Positions 43,920-56,728 of a stretch of 64,000 nt of DNA are shown one piece after another. Position 1 is the stretch's first letter. The number at the start of each line of letters is the position of its first letter. The notes beneath the pieces were generated by a model. It ran no database searches, was not told the origin of the DNA, and was given only the letters and a program-made list of their open reading frames with translations. The position numbers were made by a program, and so were the translations under genes. This DNA is from Ulota crispa (Eukaryota > Streptophyta > Bryopsida > Orthotrichales > Orthotrichaceae), in the NCBI GenBank assembly GCA_963920765.1, contig OY987243.1:33479060-33543059 (forward strand), in the 5' to 3' direction.

Positions 43920-46900
43920 CATGATAAATGATTCATTTCAAACTTAGAGGCTTAATGATTTGTATGTTTTGAAGTTTTTCCTACTTTAGTAAAAGAACTG
44001 TTAACTTCGTTGTTTAACACGTTTTGACTTGATAATTTAAAATTTGTTTCATAATCTCCAATGAGACTAATCTTGCTATTGCATGTACCAAAAGGTTGCT
44101 TTACCCCAAAAATCTAATAGTATATGTTTTGCCATGTTGTATGGTTTTGCCATATTGTATGTTCTAATGTAAATCCAAGCCAAAGTCGTTACAAAACAAG
44201 CTTCACCAATGCAATGTATGATTATTGCCCTACACGATGTAATCCGTATGTATAGAAGACCAAAATTGAGCATTTGAATAAATCTATACTATCAAGTGCA
44301 GGATTTTTCCTAGTGTGTCTTTTTTTAGAACCTTCTAGAACATTTTGTTATAAGTTGAAGCAACAAAGGATGCACAAGGTATTGCATACCAAGTGTCCTT
44401 CAAAGATGTCCTTTTCCAAAATTTTCTAAATTTTTTGATGGAAGTTGAAACAATAAGCCATGTCCCAAAATATAATACACCAAATGTCTTCCAAACATGT
44501 GCTAAAAAATCAATAAACGCCAAGGGTCTCATAGCAAAGTATTAAAGAGTAACATTGTGATGAAGGCAATTGGTATTTTTGGTCTAAAAGAACCAAAATA
44601 ATGTGCATAAGGATTAGATTCTAGACTAGTTTTGAGATATTGATTTCTAATAAAGTACATCAAAATCAAATTTTAGACCAATTATTTGTGAAATGTTGAA
44701 TTTTTGTAAAGCTGAATATTGCGTTACCCATACATGTCCAACTTACACAAAGCATGTGCTTGTATACTAATACATAGATATTTGTGAAAAAATCAAACAA
44801 AATAATTATTTGAACTTAACTCCCAAGTTAGGTCACCATTTCCGCTCAAATAGTGTTAAACAAGATCTAGCATAGTGTTCTAAGAAGTGTTTACAATGGA
44901 GGGCATTAAGTGAACCAAGATTTGAAATTTGGGACAGTGTGAAAATACAAGTCTTGCTTTATAATTTGCATCAATCAACTCTCTCAATTTTAGTGGAACA
45001 ATTAAACGTGAGAAATAACATGAACTGCCCTAGAATTCTTGATTGTCAAAATGAAAGTTGAAGTTGCTCACCTTTGTACTCAAATCACAAATTACCCTCT
45101 TTGATGTTACTAGGGGCAATTAACACTATGTTTGCAAGTCCCTCTACATTCTCAAATTTTAATATGATTGGTTGTGAGATTGAAAATCATAATGACATGA
45201 CTTCATACTACGTTCCAAACCCAATCCATGGTCCATTTTGAAATGCCACATGGCAAGCACTTTTGAAAATTTGACAAAGTTCCACTTACAATTTCCAAAA
45301 ATGCTTGTGCCTTATACATACTACATGAATTGGAAACATCAAAAGGAAAAAAACAGTTAGGTATTTTTACCAAAGTTGTACTATGTAGAGCCTTTTCTTT
45401 GCTTTGTTCTTAATTATTATTCACATATAAAATGCAAATTATTGAAGCTTTGAAGTACAATATTAATTGGAATTTTGTTTTGAAATCATATCCAAAACTT
45501 GGAGCCCTTTAAATAAACACCATATTCATGAAGATGTCACAAGGCATATGAAAAAGTCATGAATATGGCTTTTGTAAGTTCAAGGAAGGCTAGTTGCAAC
45601 TTGTAACAATTGTGACATACATCACGGTATAAGAAAATATGTTTACATTAAAAAGATTCATCTATATAAATATTGACTTTTTTGCATGAGCAATTCAATC
45701 CATCATTTGCATAGTCAAATTTGACAAACAAATAAAAATCATTCACATTTAGAAGTGACATTCTCAAAGATGTAATCAACTCAATCTTTGTACTTCTAAA
45801 TATACCTCTATTGCAACCAAACAAAATTGGCACAACATTAGGATTTTTGTAACACCCTTTTTATACTTACTATTTACATGGAAACCTAATTCAAAGCTTC
45901 TACTATAGTCTTATACATTTGATAAGGTTTTGACATAGTAATACTCATTGTTCATGTTAATGATGCTTTCCAACAACAAGATGAGGTGATCATTTCCAAA
46001 ATGTATTTGCATGCCTAAAGATTTAATGGTTTTATCATTGGTATGCAGAAAACAAAATTTCACAAAAATCCAAAACTAGTAAAATTATGTAATGTGGACC
46101 TTATGGACACATAGAACATACACATGCAAAATAGTTATCCTTCAATTGAGAAAATCCTTTTTACGTATTTACTAGCTATGTGTTTATAGGTTTTACACCT
46201 TTGGCATTGGTCCATGACAAAATAAACCCACAACCTTAGAATAATAAAAAAGTGTTCTACAATGCAAACCCGATAGGCATGTAGAAAGTACACATGTAGA
46301 ATGAACAACATTTAATAAAGTAGAGTCCATAAAGAGTACATATTGGAGTTTTGGACTCTTGAAGCACCTTGAAGCGCTTGAATCAACTATTGTTCATAAG
46401 GATTTAAAAACAATCCATATCTATTTCATATTGTTTCACATTTTTTGAACCTCGATGACTTTCGATTATACATTTGAAATCAACATCTGCAAGCACATAT
46501 TTGTGTTTTCAAAGGGGGACAAAAACTACTTGTCACTTGTTCTTTAATAAACCTTGCCAAACTTAATAATATCAATCATTGGAAAAGTGAATCTACATAG
46601 TTTAACAAACACATGTTTCCCTTTATTGGATTTTATTAGAATTCTTTTTAAGCAAAATTTCAAATCACACGTTCAATTTTGCACATTTGATGGTTTTGAA
46701 AACAAACAATTTTGAAAAGATTTCTTTAATATCACATCTTACTTGGGCAAAAATTTGATACTTTTGTGTACTGTAATACTCATAGCCGCCTGCAACTTGC
46801 ACCTTTAAAAATTCACAATTAATTCAAAGTACCTCCTAAATCTACCCAATCACTTTCGTTTTTGACTTATGGACCTGCCATCTATTCCTAATAGAAGACC

Positions 46901-48409
46901 AACCAAGTGTACCTACAAGAGGCAAATTCTGGGTGTAGGCATTAGGTCCATAACAAGGCAGATTAGCAAATTTTTGACAGATTTGGACTAGTGTGGGCTA
47001 GTCCCTCCATTTATTACCCAATGCAGTGTGGACAGCAACAAAGATCTGACAAAACCAAAAAATGCCCTGGTCCATAACAGCCTTAGTATCCTCTAACTTA
47101 GACCAACCGGGTCATTGGAAACCTAATTTGAATTTTATTTTATTTTTATACAGAAATGCCAATTTTAGTCGGTTCTTAGAAATCTGAACTTCCGAAACAC
47201 GATGTGTAATTCAATTTGAAAGGGATGATTGTACATGTATCTAAGTCAACCCTAAGCTTTATTATTCGCATTTTGTACATTTAAGTTAGTTAAAAATCTA
47301 CAAGGGTTGCTTTTTTGGGTAAGGGTCACAATTAGCTGTGCTTAACTTGCCCGTGTTCTATTCAAAACTCATCGACAGAAGAGTCATCACTACCTGCATC
47401 CACAAGGTCAAAGTAAAAAGATTAGATAAGAGCTACAACAAACCCAGAAAAACTTTAGAAGATTTGAAGATTACTAAAAGTTGCACCACATGCTGAAGGG
47501 TTAGCATACTTCGTGCATTTCTGATTACAAATGATGATATTTCAAATACTGCACCCTCGCAATATTAACAATAATGCACACTAATTTGAGTCTAAGAGTG
47601 ATTTTGCTACACGTACTAATAAGGTAGTTCACAATAATTTAGGTAAATTCAACATACTTTAGGCTACAATATTTAAACTCTACTCCAAATTTTGCAATTG
47701 CCACTGATATTTGAACCATTTGGGACTTTAGGTGCATGCATTGAAGGAAGTAACAAAGATTTAAGAAAATTAATTGAAAATTTAAATGAAATCCCACTTA
47801 CACAAGTCCAACATATTTGAATTGACAACTCAATCTAAGCATTGAGAAAATTAAAAGAATCTTGAACCATAGTTGGAGAACAAGGCAGGAGGCATGCCAC
47901 ACCTTCACACTTGGTAACCTAATTACGTTGAAATTTAACCCATTAATGTAGAGGGGTCTTGCACTATTCAAACTCTTGCATGAATTGTGCAACTATAAAA
48001 ACATTACAGGACAAAGTCTCACCTACTGAATAAAGAATTCAAACTTGCAGAAGTAACTGCCACCAGCGTATTATAAAAAGATGCTCCAAATCAAGTGATC
48101 AGCATTCAAACCACAGCTTCACGACTGTAGATCTGTAATTTCAATGAAACGTTAGAATGCACTTTGAATAGAGTTTAGTATAGATTTTGCTTCTATCAGA
48201 AACTTTAATGTAAAGATACTGTTTTTCGTGAATTTCAACGTTCTAACATAAGTACGAGTGGTATTTGGAGACGTAGGGTACTGGAGAGATCTGTAGGTAT
48301 AACAGCCAAATCTGCTGAGGTCAAGTTTTTGTATCACTCATTGTGTACGCATTTCTCGCCCTGATTCTGTTCAAAGCGTAATGATCGTGGACAGTTCGAC
48401 AAAAATCAG
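43920..48409. other. Gene-free stretch of 4.5 kb
   Basis: AT-rich DNA downstream of the RING/WD40 gene. I see no gene, RNA gene or element with paired ends. Open frames stay at or below about 65 codons. Confidence 0.4.
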
Positions 48410-48666
48410 AACACCATATTAGGTAAATTGGGAAAAAGAGTACACTCTGGGACTTTCACTATTTTTGACATTATGTAAAATTCAGCATATTACAAAAAAA
48501 AAAAGCATGCAGTTTCTTGTATAGTATTGAAGTCTCAGTGATTGCCTACAAGAATTCCAAATAATTTTCAACTTTGAGCTATAACTATGCTTACATTTAT
48601 TGTATGTAAGATTAAGGTGGAGTACAAAATGGTACCTTCGTTTTTCCCAATTTCCCTAATATGGTA
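48410..48666. mobile_element. Inverted-repeat MITE, family E copy 4, just beyond the RING/WD40 gene
   Basis: AACACCATATTAGGTAAATT at the left and CCCAATTTCCCTAATATGG at the right, with AAAATGGTACCTTCG shared with copies 1 and 3. It begins about 160 bp beyond the stop codon, so it may be part of the 3' UTR. Confidence 0.75.
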
Positions 48667-48828
48667 TTTCAGGGTTTCATCCCTTCCCAACAAGTGCAGC
48701 CAAGTCCATAAATAGATGAGTTGTTGGTAACAGAAACGTAACAAAATTGTTTAGGTTCCTAACAGTTTCGTATCCTCAACACCCCCAGCATTTGTTGGTA
48801 ATTGTGTTGTCTTGTTCAAATGAGCATT

Positions 48829-51800
48829 TCAATGACATTCAAACGTGACCAGAGAACACTGAAGATGCCAGAGCTCAGGCTCTGAAAATACCTGAATTTT
48901 TTGCGTCGTACCAACAAACAGCTTATCTTGTCCAAAGCAGGTGAGTGCTGTTATAGCTGCCTGACTATATTTCCTCTCAAGTGGAACTGGAGCACTACTC
49001 AATATATCTTGAAGCGGCCATGCCTGCAAAAACCTTCCATTTTGGTCAATCGAATGAAATTAACGTGAATGATTAGATCATTAACAATATATATGAGCAA
49101 AAATATGAAAAGCTCAAGAAGAATTTTGGACCTTCAAGGGTTGAAAACCAAATAAAAAGACAAGGAAGAGAAAAGAAGGAGACAAGACCTTGACAAAACC
49201 GTCCCAACTGCTACTAAATAGCCAATCTTGGTCGACAATCAGCGCCGAGATTACTCCTGAATGCGCTTTGAAGGTGCCCACACAATCCTCCTCATTCCAA
49301 ATCTGCACCATCCAAACAAGAAAAAAAAAGTAAGCCCTCACTGGCAAACAACAAAAGGGTTAATAAAGAATAGCTGAAAATTATGATTCCTTTGTTCCAA
49401 TAAATGGAAGCCAACATTAGAAACTCGGTACACTGCTTTATACCATTGATACATGTGAGACTAACTTATCAAAGCCGCATTACTTACAACATATCTAGAC
49501 TAGTACATGTTGAAATAGTACTTCATTATACTAGTTTCCAAAAACATATACATATATATTCACAGTGAAAATAATTTTACGCCGAACATTAACAGAAACA
49601 ATTTAGTAAATCCATGCTAAGCAGCAACGGAACGGGCATGGCTTGCCCAAAATTCCCTCACCTGAATGATACCAGAGTCGTGGCCTGAAAACAAAAGGCC
49701 ACTAGCATGACATTTTACAAGTGCACGAATTCCACACAAAGGTACGCTCGATCCTCCACCAAAGTTTGCCAAAGGACTGTGATCTGGACGCCACCATAGT
49801 CTGATGGTGCCATCCCAACTGCCACTGAAAAGAAATTGCCCCTCCACCATCAATACTGATACCACCCCCTTGTGTCCCTCCATTGTTGCAACCTGCTTGA
49901 AATCCTGTCAGGGCACCAGTCCAAACCACTCAGACCCTTGTACAGTCACGACAACTAAGTATCAGTGCCAATTTGAAAAAAACGAGGAAATCTGCTTACA
50001 GCACAATCTCATTACACGCTAGACAAACAAAGAAAACTGGAAATTACAGAAGTGTGCAACCCTTGAAAGTAAATATGATTTGATAAGATTTGTTACAATA
50101 GCAAAGAAAAGTAGCACTAGCAAACGAATCAATTAGAAGACTAAGAATGTTTGCCATATTCATTACGTAATAAGACCTACAATTTTTATTACCATTAAGC
50201 CTTAAAACTGATATTGCATCTTATGAACGACGAATCTAACTATCCTGAAAGAAAAGAAAAGAAAAACTGATTTTGCATAAAAGAAAAACAGACTTTGCAT
50301 AATTTGCATGTAAGTCGATTTTGGATTTCCAATGCCATGTAAAAAAGTCTAAATTAATGGTAGCAACCTAAACGAAAGAACTTCACATACCAAAAACAAA
50401 AAATCAACTGCAAAATTCATGAAGAAGAGTTTGTTGCAGAATGCAATTATCTAGAGTACTAAGAATTACGTGACACAAACTGAACGCAAAGTGATCTCTT
50501 CATTACACTGAAACGATCTCTAAAGAAAACACACTCATTTTATTTTTGGTTAAAATTGCTTGAAGTAACGCAATAGTATCCACATTCACATTACTACGAT
50601 AACATTAAGAAAGATGGTGTAGTACCGACGTAGACCATGCTTTGATTGTCCTATCCCCGCTTCCACTGTACAAAAATTCGTCACAGGAGATAGCAAGGGA
50701 AGCCACTCCTGAAAACATCCAATCTTGATGATCAGGCCAGGTAGCCACTGGAGAAGCTGGATTCTCCCTGGAGGCGAGATTCCATGCATAGATGTATCCC
50801 CCATAGTCACCACTAATGCAGAGCTCTGATGCTTCGTGTACCACGAGCGCAGTAATTCTCTGTTCATGGCCTTTGAAAGTATGGACCATTTTGTAGTCCT
50901 GTTCCAAGTATCATAAAATGTGTCACTTACCATTTGACAAATCCATTGACCAACGATATCATCCAACTCTTTAAAGAATCATGTAAATGGTTTTCAATAA
51001 AAATAAAAATTGCTTAATAAACACTTTTTGAATAAATGCCTTTTTAGAGGCTTGGGAGCCACGTCCCCGGACACCAATAAACACTTTTGGACAAGACAAT
51101 AAAGAGATCCATTCTTACTATTCATGCGGAGGCCTCGCTATGATAATCTTAAGAAGGCTTCTCCATGTATCGTTAACACGCTTCCATATAATCGTCAACA
51201 TGCTTCCATATGATCATTAATTGTGGCCATAGGGGAGACTTGCATAATTTACTAAAAGCCTCCCTCCAGTCACAACAATAAATATGGAAGCTTATTAACC
51301 TCTTTCGAACAAGAGGTAATCTTTCATAATCCAACAACGCTACAAGGAGAATCAAACAGAAACCACCATGACATAAAACTTACATTGAGGGACCAAAAAC
51401 GCAGAGTCTTATCAAATGAAGCACTAATCAAGTAACTTCCTGCATAAAAACGAGAAAACGAAAATTACTTTATCAGTAACCCTCGGTTTCTAGGACAAAA
51501 TTGCAAGAAAAAGGAGAAAACTGTTGTGCAGATCTCAAAAGATACAGCTAGATCCATCAAAAACACTCCTCACACAACACTCCATAGTATGCATAACAAG
51601 ATTTCTAGGGGTGAGAAGATCGTCGTACCACAGACAGATAAGCATGACACTGTATCTAGATGGCCTTGGAGAGTCTTCACTTCTACGTCGCAGTCCATGA
51701 CATCGACCAACGCTCGTGGCAAACTTGAAGTATCCTCTACAGTAGTAGCAGTCTGAGGATCCTCCAAAGCAGCAGGGTGAGTGGACGTTGAATTTTCCAT

Positions 51801-53111
51801 ACGCACTATTTCACTGGCGGTTTCTGGCTCGACCCAAGAATGATCGGCAGGTGTTGTGCTTCCAGGTTTACCAATCTCCATGTCAAGCTTGTCCTCCAGT
51901 AAATGAGAAGGGATCTCCACTGGCTGTTCATCAAGCAATTCCTTGAGACCTCTCCACACATCAACCAGCCGTGGCCTGTTGCTTGGGGCAGCTGCCATGC
52001 AATTGAGCAGCAGCTCCTTGAAACCAACTTCTTCTGCCTCAAGAGCTTCAACCTGTGTTCTCTTTCTAACCTCAGAGTATGTTAAACCACCTAGTAGAGA
52101 GCTTCCTGAGAACAGCTGCAGCAAAAGACACCCTAATGACCAGACATCGGCCTTTTGAGATACCAATCCATCCTCATCGCCACCAGTCTCTTCGATGAAT
52201 TCCGGACTAAGGCACTCGCTGTCTTCAGTGCAGACAACGCATTTCCCAACATGTAGTTGAAGGTGGCCAAACGCATCTAAAGTGAGAAAATCCACCCCAA
52301 GCATGCCCACAACAACCCCAGCGGCATGGACTTCCATCAGTATTTCACAAAGCTCTAATCCTAGCCTAACCCTAACCCTAATTGTGTCCTCATCCGGACT
52401 GCCCTCCCCCTCATGATTGAACAAACTCTTTGCCTGCTTCATTCCTTCAACATATACCTTTGAAACGAGAAAGAGCACCCCCTCCTCCGACATCCACAAA
52501 CCAGCCACCTCGGCGCAGAAATTACAACGGAGAGCAAGTAATCGCATCAATTTGGTCCGAATTTTAGGGTTCAAGGTCTCCCAAGCCAAGCGGACACGCT
52601 CTTGATACCTCAATTTTTGGCCAGAATCGACTTTTGACAAACACTCCAGATTCACCTCGAATTGCAATTTATTGTCACAAAGCATTATATCTCCATCCTT
52701 CCTCCTCGTGACATCCGCCTGCGGGAGAATCCAAATGACAGGCTCTCCGTAGACCACCTCGGACAGAGGAGAGGGTAAAGATTCTGCCTTCTGCTCCGGT
52801 TTAGGGTTTAGAGTTTGAGAAATCGGAGCTTTGAGCAATCGCACGAGTTCAATGTTCTTCGGAAGGTCCAAGAACCCTCCCAAGGGCAATTTCGTGTGCT
52901 GCTTGCACTCCGGACATCGCACCAATCCATGGCCACCGGCTCCTTTACTACTGCTAATGCTACTACTACTACTACTACTCCCCGTTCCCCAGTGTGATCG
53001 TAAATCCGCCACGCAGCTCTGGCAAACTGAGTGCCCGCATGACAAGACGCGCGGCGTGTGCTCGCCTTCATCGAACACTTGCAAGCACACCACACACTCC
53101 GGCAGCTCCAT
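48829..53111 (-). CDS. RING finger / degenerate kinase / WD40 protein, complete, 6 exons, 787 aa
   Basis: Minus-strand exons: 53111-51629, 51439-51384, 50898-50626, 49904-49662, 49302-49189 and 49023-48829. They join in frame to 788 codons with TGA. I start at MELPECVVCL because the RING follows at once and, as I recall, plant relatives begin there. The frame stays open upstream to 53210, adding 33 residues. The C3HC4 RING is C6, C9, C25, H27, C30, C33, C66, C69. A serine run (45-55) sits in its loop. A kinase-like region (about 135-400) keeps KADVWSLGCLLLQL but has no recognisable P-loop, HRD or DFG, so it is probably catalytically dead. The C-terminus (about 478-787) has seven WD-type blades (GHLDTV, GHEQRI, GHKGVV, FSGSWDGTIRLW, FSSSWDGFVK). 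I recall one Arabidopsis protein with this architecture (At1g21651). The likely role is an E3 ubiquitin ligase, with the propeller binding substrate. Confidence 0.92.
52365..52381. repeat. Short telomere-like repeat inside the RING/WD40 coding exon
   Basis: CCTAACCCTAACCCTAA on the plus strand lies in exon 1 of the RING/WD40 gene. On the coding strand it encodes an alternating Arg-Val stretch (RVRVR). A telobox-like GGTTTAGGGTTTAGAG is at 52798-52813 in the same exon. Confidence 0.6.
52947..52979. repeat. Trinucleotide run encoding a serine tract
   Basis: Repeated ACT/GCT triplets on the plus strand encode a serine run interrupted by one isoleucine, residues about 45-55 of the RING/WD40 protein. 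It lies between zinc-binding Cys33 and Cys66, so the RING loop length can vary without touching the ligands. Confidence 0.8.
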
Positions 53112-53544
53112 GGAATGCACAATTATGTCTGCAATGGCCTCCATGCACATGACACCATTCCGATCAGCCTCGGTTTTCGAATGGAGCAAGCTAGTGCAGC
53201 TGTTTTGCAATTCTGCAAAGGGGTGAGAGAGTGAGATAGTGAGTCTGTTCTGGCGACTCCGGAATTATTCCAACTACAAATCCTTTGGTAAAATTGACAA
53301 ATTCTGGTCCATAATTGAGCGACAATGAAGTAGAAGGCGGTGCAAATCCACTACACCGAAGCTCGGCATAAACCTTCTACCCGCCCCGAACTATCCGTCG
53401 GAGTCGGAGCTCGCCTGGCAATCCCGACAACAGCCGGGCGTGCACTCGAAATTCAAGCAGCATTGCTTGTTATGTTGGATGACCCGAAAGCAAGAGATTC
53501 CCTCGTTATTGATTCTAGATTCTCATCGCAAAATGATATAAATT

Positions 53545-54060
53545 TATTAGCAAAATGTTCAAAATTTATTGCAAAATGTTTAGGGGATTGATATGTCTAC
53601 CACATCCTTTTAGCTGTTCTATTATACCCAAGGTAAATTTTAGATTTATACCATCATCAAATAGTTGAATTTGAGAATGTGGAATTCAGATTTGGACTTA
53701 GAGGCCTTGATTTTGTCTATAACCATAAAAAAAAAGGTCCAATGAAAAAGCTTAGCCTGAGAGAAAAGTATTACTTTTACTTTTGTTTATAAAAAAAGAT
53801 AAGCTTTTTCATTGGGTGTTGTTCAATTGCAACTTTTTTATTATGGTTATAGACAAAATCAAGGTCTCTAAGTCCAAATCTGAATTCCACATTCTCAAAT
53901 TCAACTATTTGATGGTATAAATCTAAAATTTACCCTTGGGGTGTGGTAGAATAGCTGAAAGGGTGTGGTAGACATATCAATCCCCATGTTGAAAACTTAT
54001 TACAAAATGCTCGAAATTTATTGCGAAATGCTAAAAACTTATTACAAAATGTTTTGTGGG
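53545..54060. repeat. Short direct repeats on both sides of the foldback element
   Basis: Variants of AATTTATTGCAAAATGTTCA occur at 53540-53582 and again at 53990-54055. The foldback element seems to have landed inside an older small tandem array. Confidence 0.5.
53583..53985. mobile_element. Foldback element with long arms (403 bp), ~470 bp upstream of the RING/WD40 gene
   Basis: GGGGATTGATATGTCTACCA at the left and TGGTAGACATATCAATCCCC at the right. The arms extend about 165 bp inward, including TGATTTTGTCTATAACCATA mirrored by TATGGTTATAGACAAAATCA. Flanks ATGTTTA and ATGTTGA suggest a 7-bp target duplication with one mismatch. Confidence 0.8.
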
Positions 54061-54089
54061 TAGGTCAAAATAAGTGCTTGGATTAGTAA

Positions 54090-54290
54090 ATTTATTATTA
54101 GTGCAAGGATTTGACAATTTACCATTAGTGCATGTGTCAGAAAACTTAGTGCATGTGTCAGAAAACTTACCATTTAGTGCATGAATTAGATGATTTCCAA
54201 TTGGTGCATGGGCTAGAAAATTTACAATTATTGCATGGATTAAGAAACTTACCATTAACTTAGTGCATGGATTAGAAGGTTTACCAACAG
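54090..54290. repeat. Degenerate tandem repeat, ~30-bp unit
   Basis: About six units of a motif like ACCATTAGTGCATGGATTAG followed by AAACTT. Two adjacent units (GTGCATGTGTCAGAAAACTT) are identical. Confidence 0.7.
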
Positions 54291-54477
54291 CTCTTACTTC
54301 TTCTAGCTTTTGCATGCAATATTCAAAAAGTTAGATTTGGATTTTGTCCAAATTTAGGAGGAACCAATTTATATGTTAGTAAGGGGTGATGCAAATTGTG
54401 TCACATGTCAACTATTGCAAGCTTTATCTCAATGGTATTTATGAGCTTTCTTGGATTGAAAAACAACAAAAAAGAAA

Positions 54478-54870
54478 GGGGAAATTACAAACAAAGACAT
54501 GAAAATGAAAAATATTACAAATAGGGGCACAGTTTCAAAAAAATTTGTAAATTTCTGTAATTTTTTTGATTTGGACATTAGTTGATTTAGATACTTCACA
54601 TTAAAAGTTAGCTAATTTCCCAAAAAATTAGAAGTCTCACAAAAAGTTGTCATCCCCTTTACTAAATTTCTTTATTTAGGCTTGATTTGGAGAGGCCTTT
54701 AAGTTTTTTGAAAGTTAACTAACATCTAAATGAGCTAATATTCAAACCAAAAAAATTACAAAAAATTATAAATTATTTTAAATTATGCCCCTATCTGTAA
54801 TTATTTTGAAAGTGTGCCCCTAACTATAATATTTTTTGTTTTCGTGCCCCTAGCTATTTGTAATTTCCCC
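54478..54870. mobile_element. Inverted-repeat element (393 bp)
   Basis: GGGGAAATTACAAA at the left and TTTGTAATTTCCCC at the right. A subterminal AGGGGCAC motif on the left is matched by several GTGCCCCTA copies on the right. Confidence 0.65.
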
Positions 54871-56184
54871 CTGTATATTTGTATGCTTGTAGATGAGCAA
54901 GCAAATTCCACTCAATATTATAAATTAGACGATGATGTTCAAAGTGATCATATCAACATCTTTTAGCATTTTGATAGTGGTGATCTTTAGAGGGTCATGG
55001 AATCATCGTATTTATTACATGAAAATTGGAATGAATATATGTTAAATCTTTCTCCTTCACAATGCCAACAGTCTCATGTTGCTTGGATTCTTATAATGAT
55101 GAATTTTGAAAACTACTATAGAAATCTTTTTGTATGTTTGTGAACTAATTTTTGAATTAATTTTTATCTTAATTGTTCCATGTTATCACATTCGAATAGA
55201 TTTTGTCACTTTGAAAATAAAATACTTTGTCTTTTAAGTTCTATTCTCAAAGTTCATGACAATGTAACAAGTGCACTACTTTGTTTTACAAAAACGTGCA
55301 CATCCGTAGAGAAATCAATTTACAATTATTACAACAAATGAGAAAGTTGGTGACCTCAACCTTCTTTTTTGTAAGATTGTTGAAATGCACAAAGTGGCTA
55401 ATGACTACAAATCTTGGGTCTTTTTTTTTTGCTTGCCTAGTCTAACCACAAAGTCTGCCCAAATTGCCCAATAATTTTGTGTTGAATATCTAAAAATCCA
55501 ACCATTTAATTTGAGTTACTTTCTTTTGACAAGACAAGAATGAACAAACCTACTCCTCAAAAAAAAAAAACTAAACATTTGTTGGGAATTGAGTTCATAC
55601 AACCCTACCCAAGTTTTGAAGTATATATCAAACAGACACTTATTGGGCCTAAAGGGATTAAGTATTTCATTATTTTTAATAATCATGGTTTTATAAGGAT
55701 TTTAGAGTCTTATTCACCAATGATTGTAAAGGCGTCTTTGAAGTTCTTGCAAAAAAAAGACACTTATCATCAAACTCAAAGAAACACCTTGTGTCAAAAA
55801 CCAGTTACAACTTTTGTTGAATGGCACTTTATTTTCTAAATTCTTATTTGATATACTTTTTATTGTAAAATTATTTTGTATCTTACTAATTGCTTTACAT
55901 GTTTGTCAAATTTTTAGGATTTGATAATTATAAAACATGCTCCCTCTAGATTTACTATCAAAGAAGGGCTTACGCCTTGTTTGATGGTGCTATAATCTTG
56001 TGGATATGAATGCTATTACAAATAATTTGAATAAGTAAAATGATAGATAAAAGTGAAATTGTGATGAACAAAGTTTTTTTGTGCTCTTTGTAGATAAACA
56101 TTTATAGACCTATTTAGTAGGCCGTTTACACAACTCACATAAATATAAACCTTTCATGTGTTTGACTAGCATTAAGTAATTACA
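54871..56184. other. Gene-free AT-rich stretch
   Basis: It contains one isolated TTAA-type end (GGGCCTAAAGGGATTAA, 55645-55661) whose partner may be CTAACCACAAAGTC near 55443. The 99-codon frame at 55540-55839 runs across this end and shows no domain. Confidence 0.35.
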
Positions 56185-56625
56185 TCAACCCCTAAACGCC
56201 CAAGGAGGTAAGGGCAAAACATAAATGTATTATAAAATAATACTTATGTAACTTTGATGAAGTTTGCTTCAAAAGAAAAAAAAAGAACCATGATGTTTAG
56301 AAATTATCCATATAGTCAAACATTCAAAAAAAGTTTTGGATTTTTATTTAATGAATTTAGAAGCATTTACCATTTAATATTCACCAAAATTACAAATTTT
56401 ATGCATAGATTTCAAAATTTGGTATGATTGGTTAAAAATGGACATTCTATTGTAAACTTCAAAAATGCAATCTTTTCAAAAGAGAGAACATTATTAGTTT
56501 CCAAAAATAGTAAATTTTACAACACTAGCAAATATTGAAGTGTTTATTTTTGAAAAATTCTCCTTGATGCAGTTTAACTTGGATTGACATGATTCAAGTT
56601 GGGTTGGAAAGTAGACTTGATTTTC

Positions 56626-56667
<42 letters not shown>

Positions 56668-56728
56668 AGGTAGCTCCCAAAAAACAGGCAGTGACCAAAA
56701 AATAGTCGATTGAGTGCTTAGGGGTTAA
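56185..56728. mobile_element. TTAA element, family I copy 1 (~544 bp)
   Basis: It begins TCAA-CCCCTAAACGCCC (left TTAA decayed) and ends GAGTGCTTAGGGGTTAA. An A run of about 34 (56630-56663) lies inside. A second copy in the opposite orientation begins at 63595. Confidence 0.7.

Noticed and set aside
52831..53226. 131-codon plus-strand frame opposite the RING exon
   Set aside because: Antisense shadow of the RING coding region. Its Leu run is the complement of the serine tract.
53340..53591. 83-codon frame divergent from the RING/WD40 gene
   Set aside because: It runs into the foldback element and shows no motif. The GC-rich start is more likely promoter/leader sequence.
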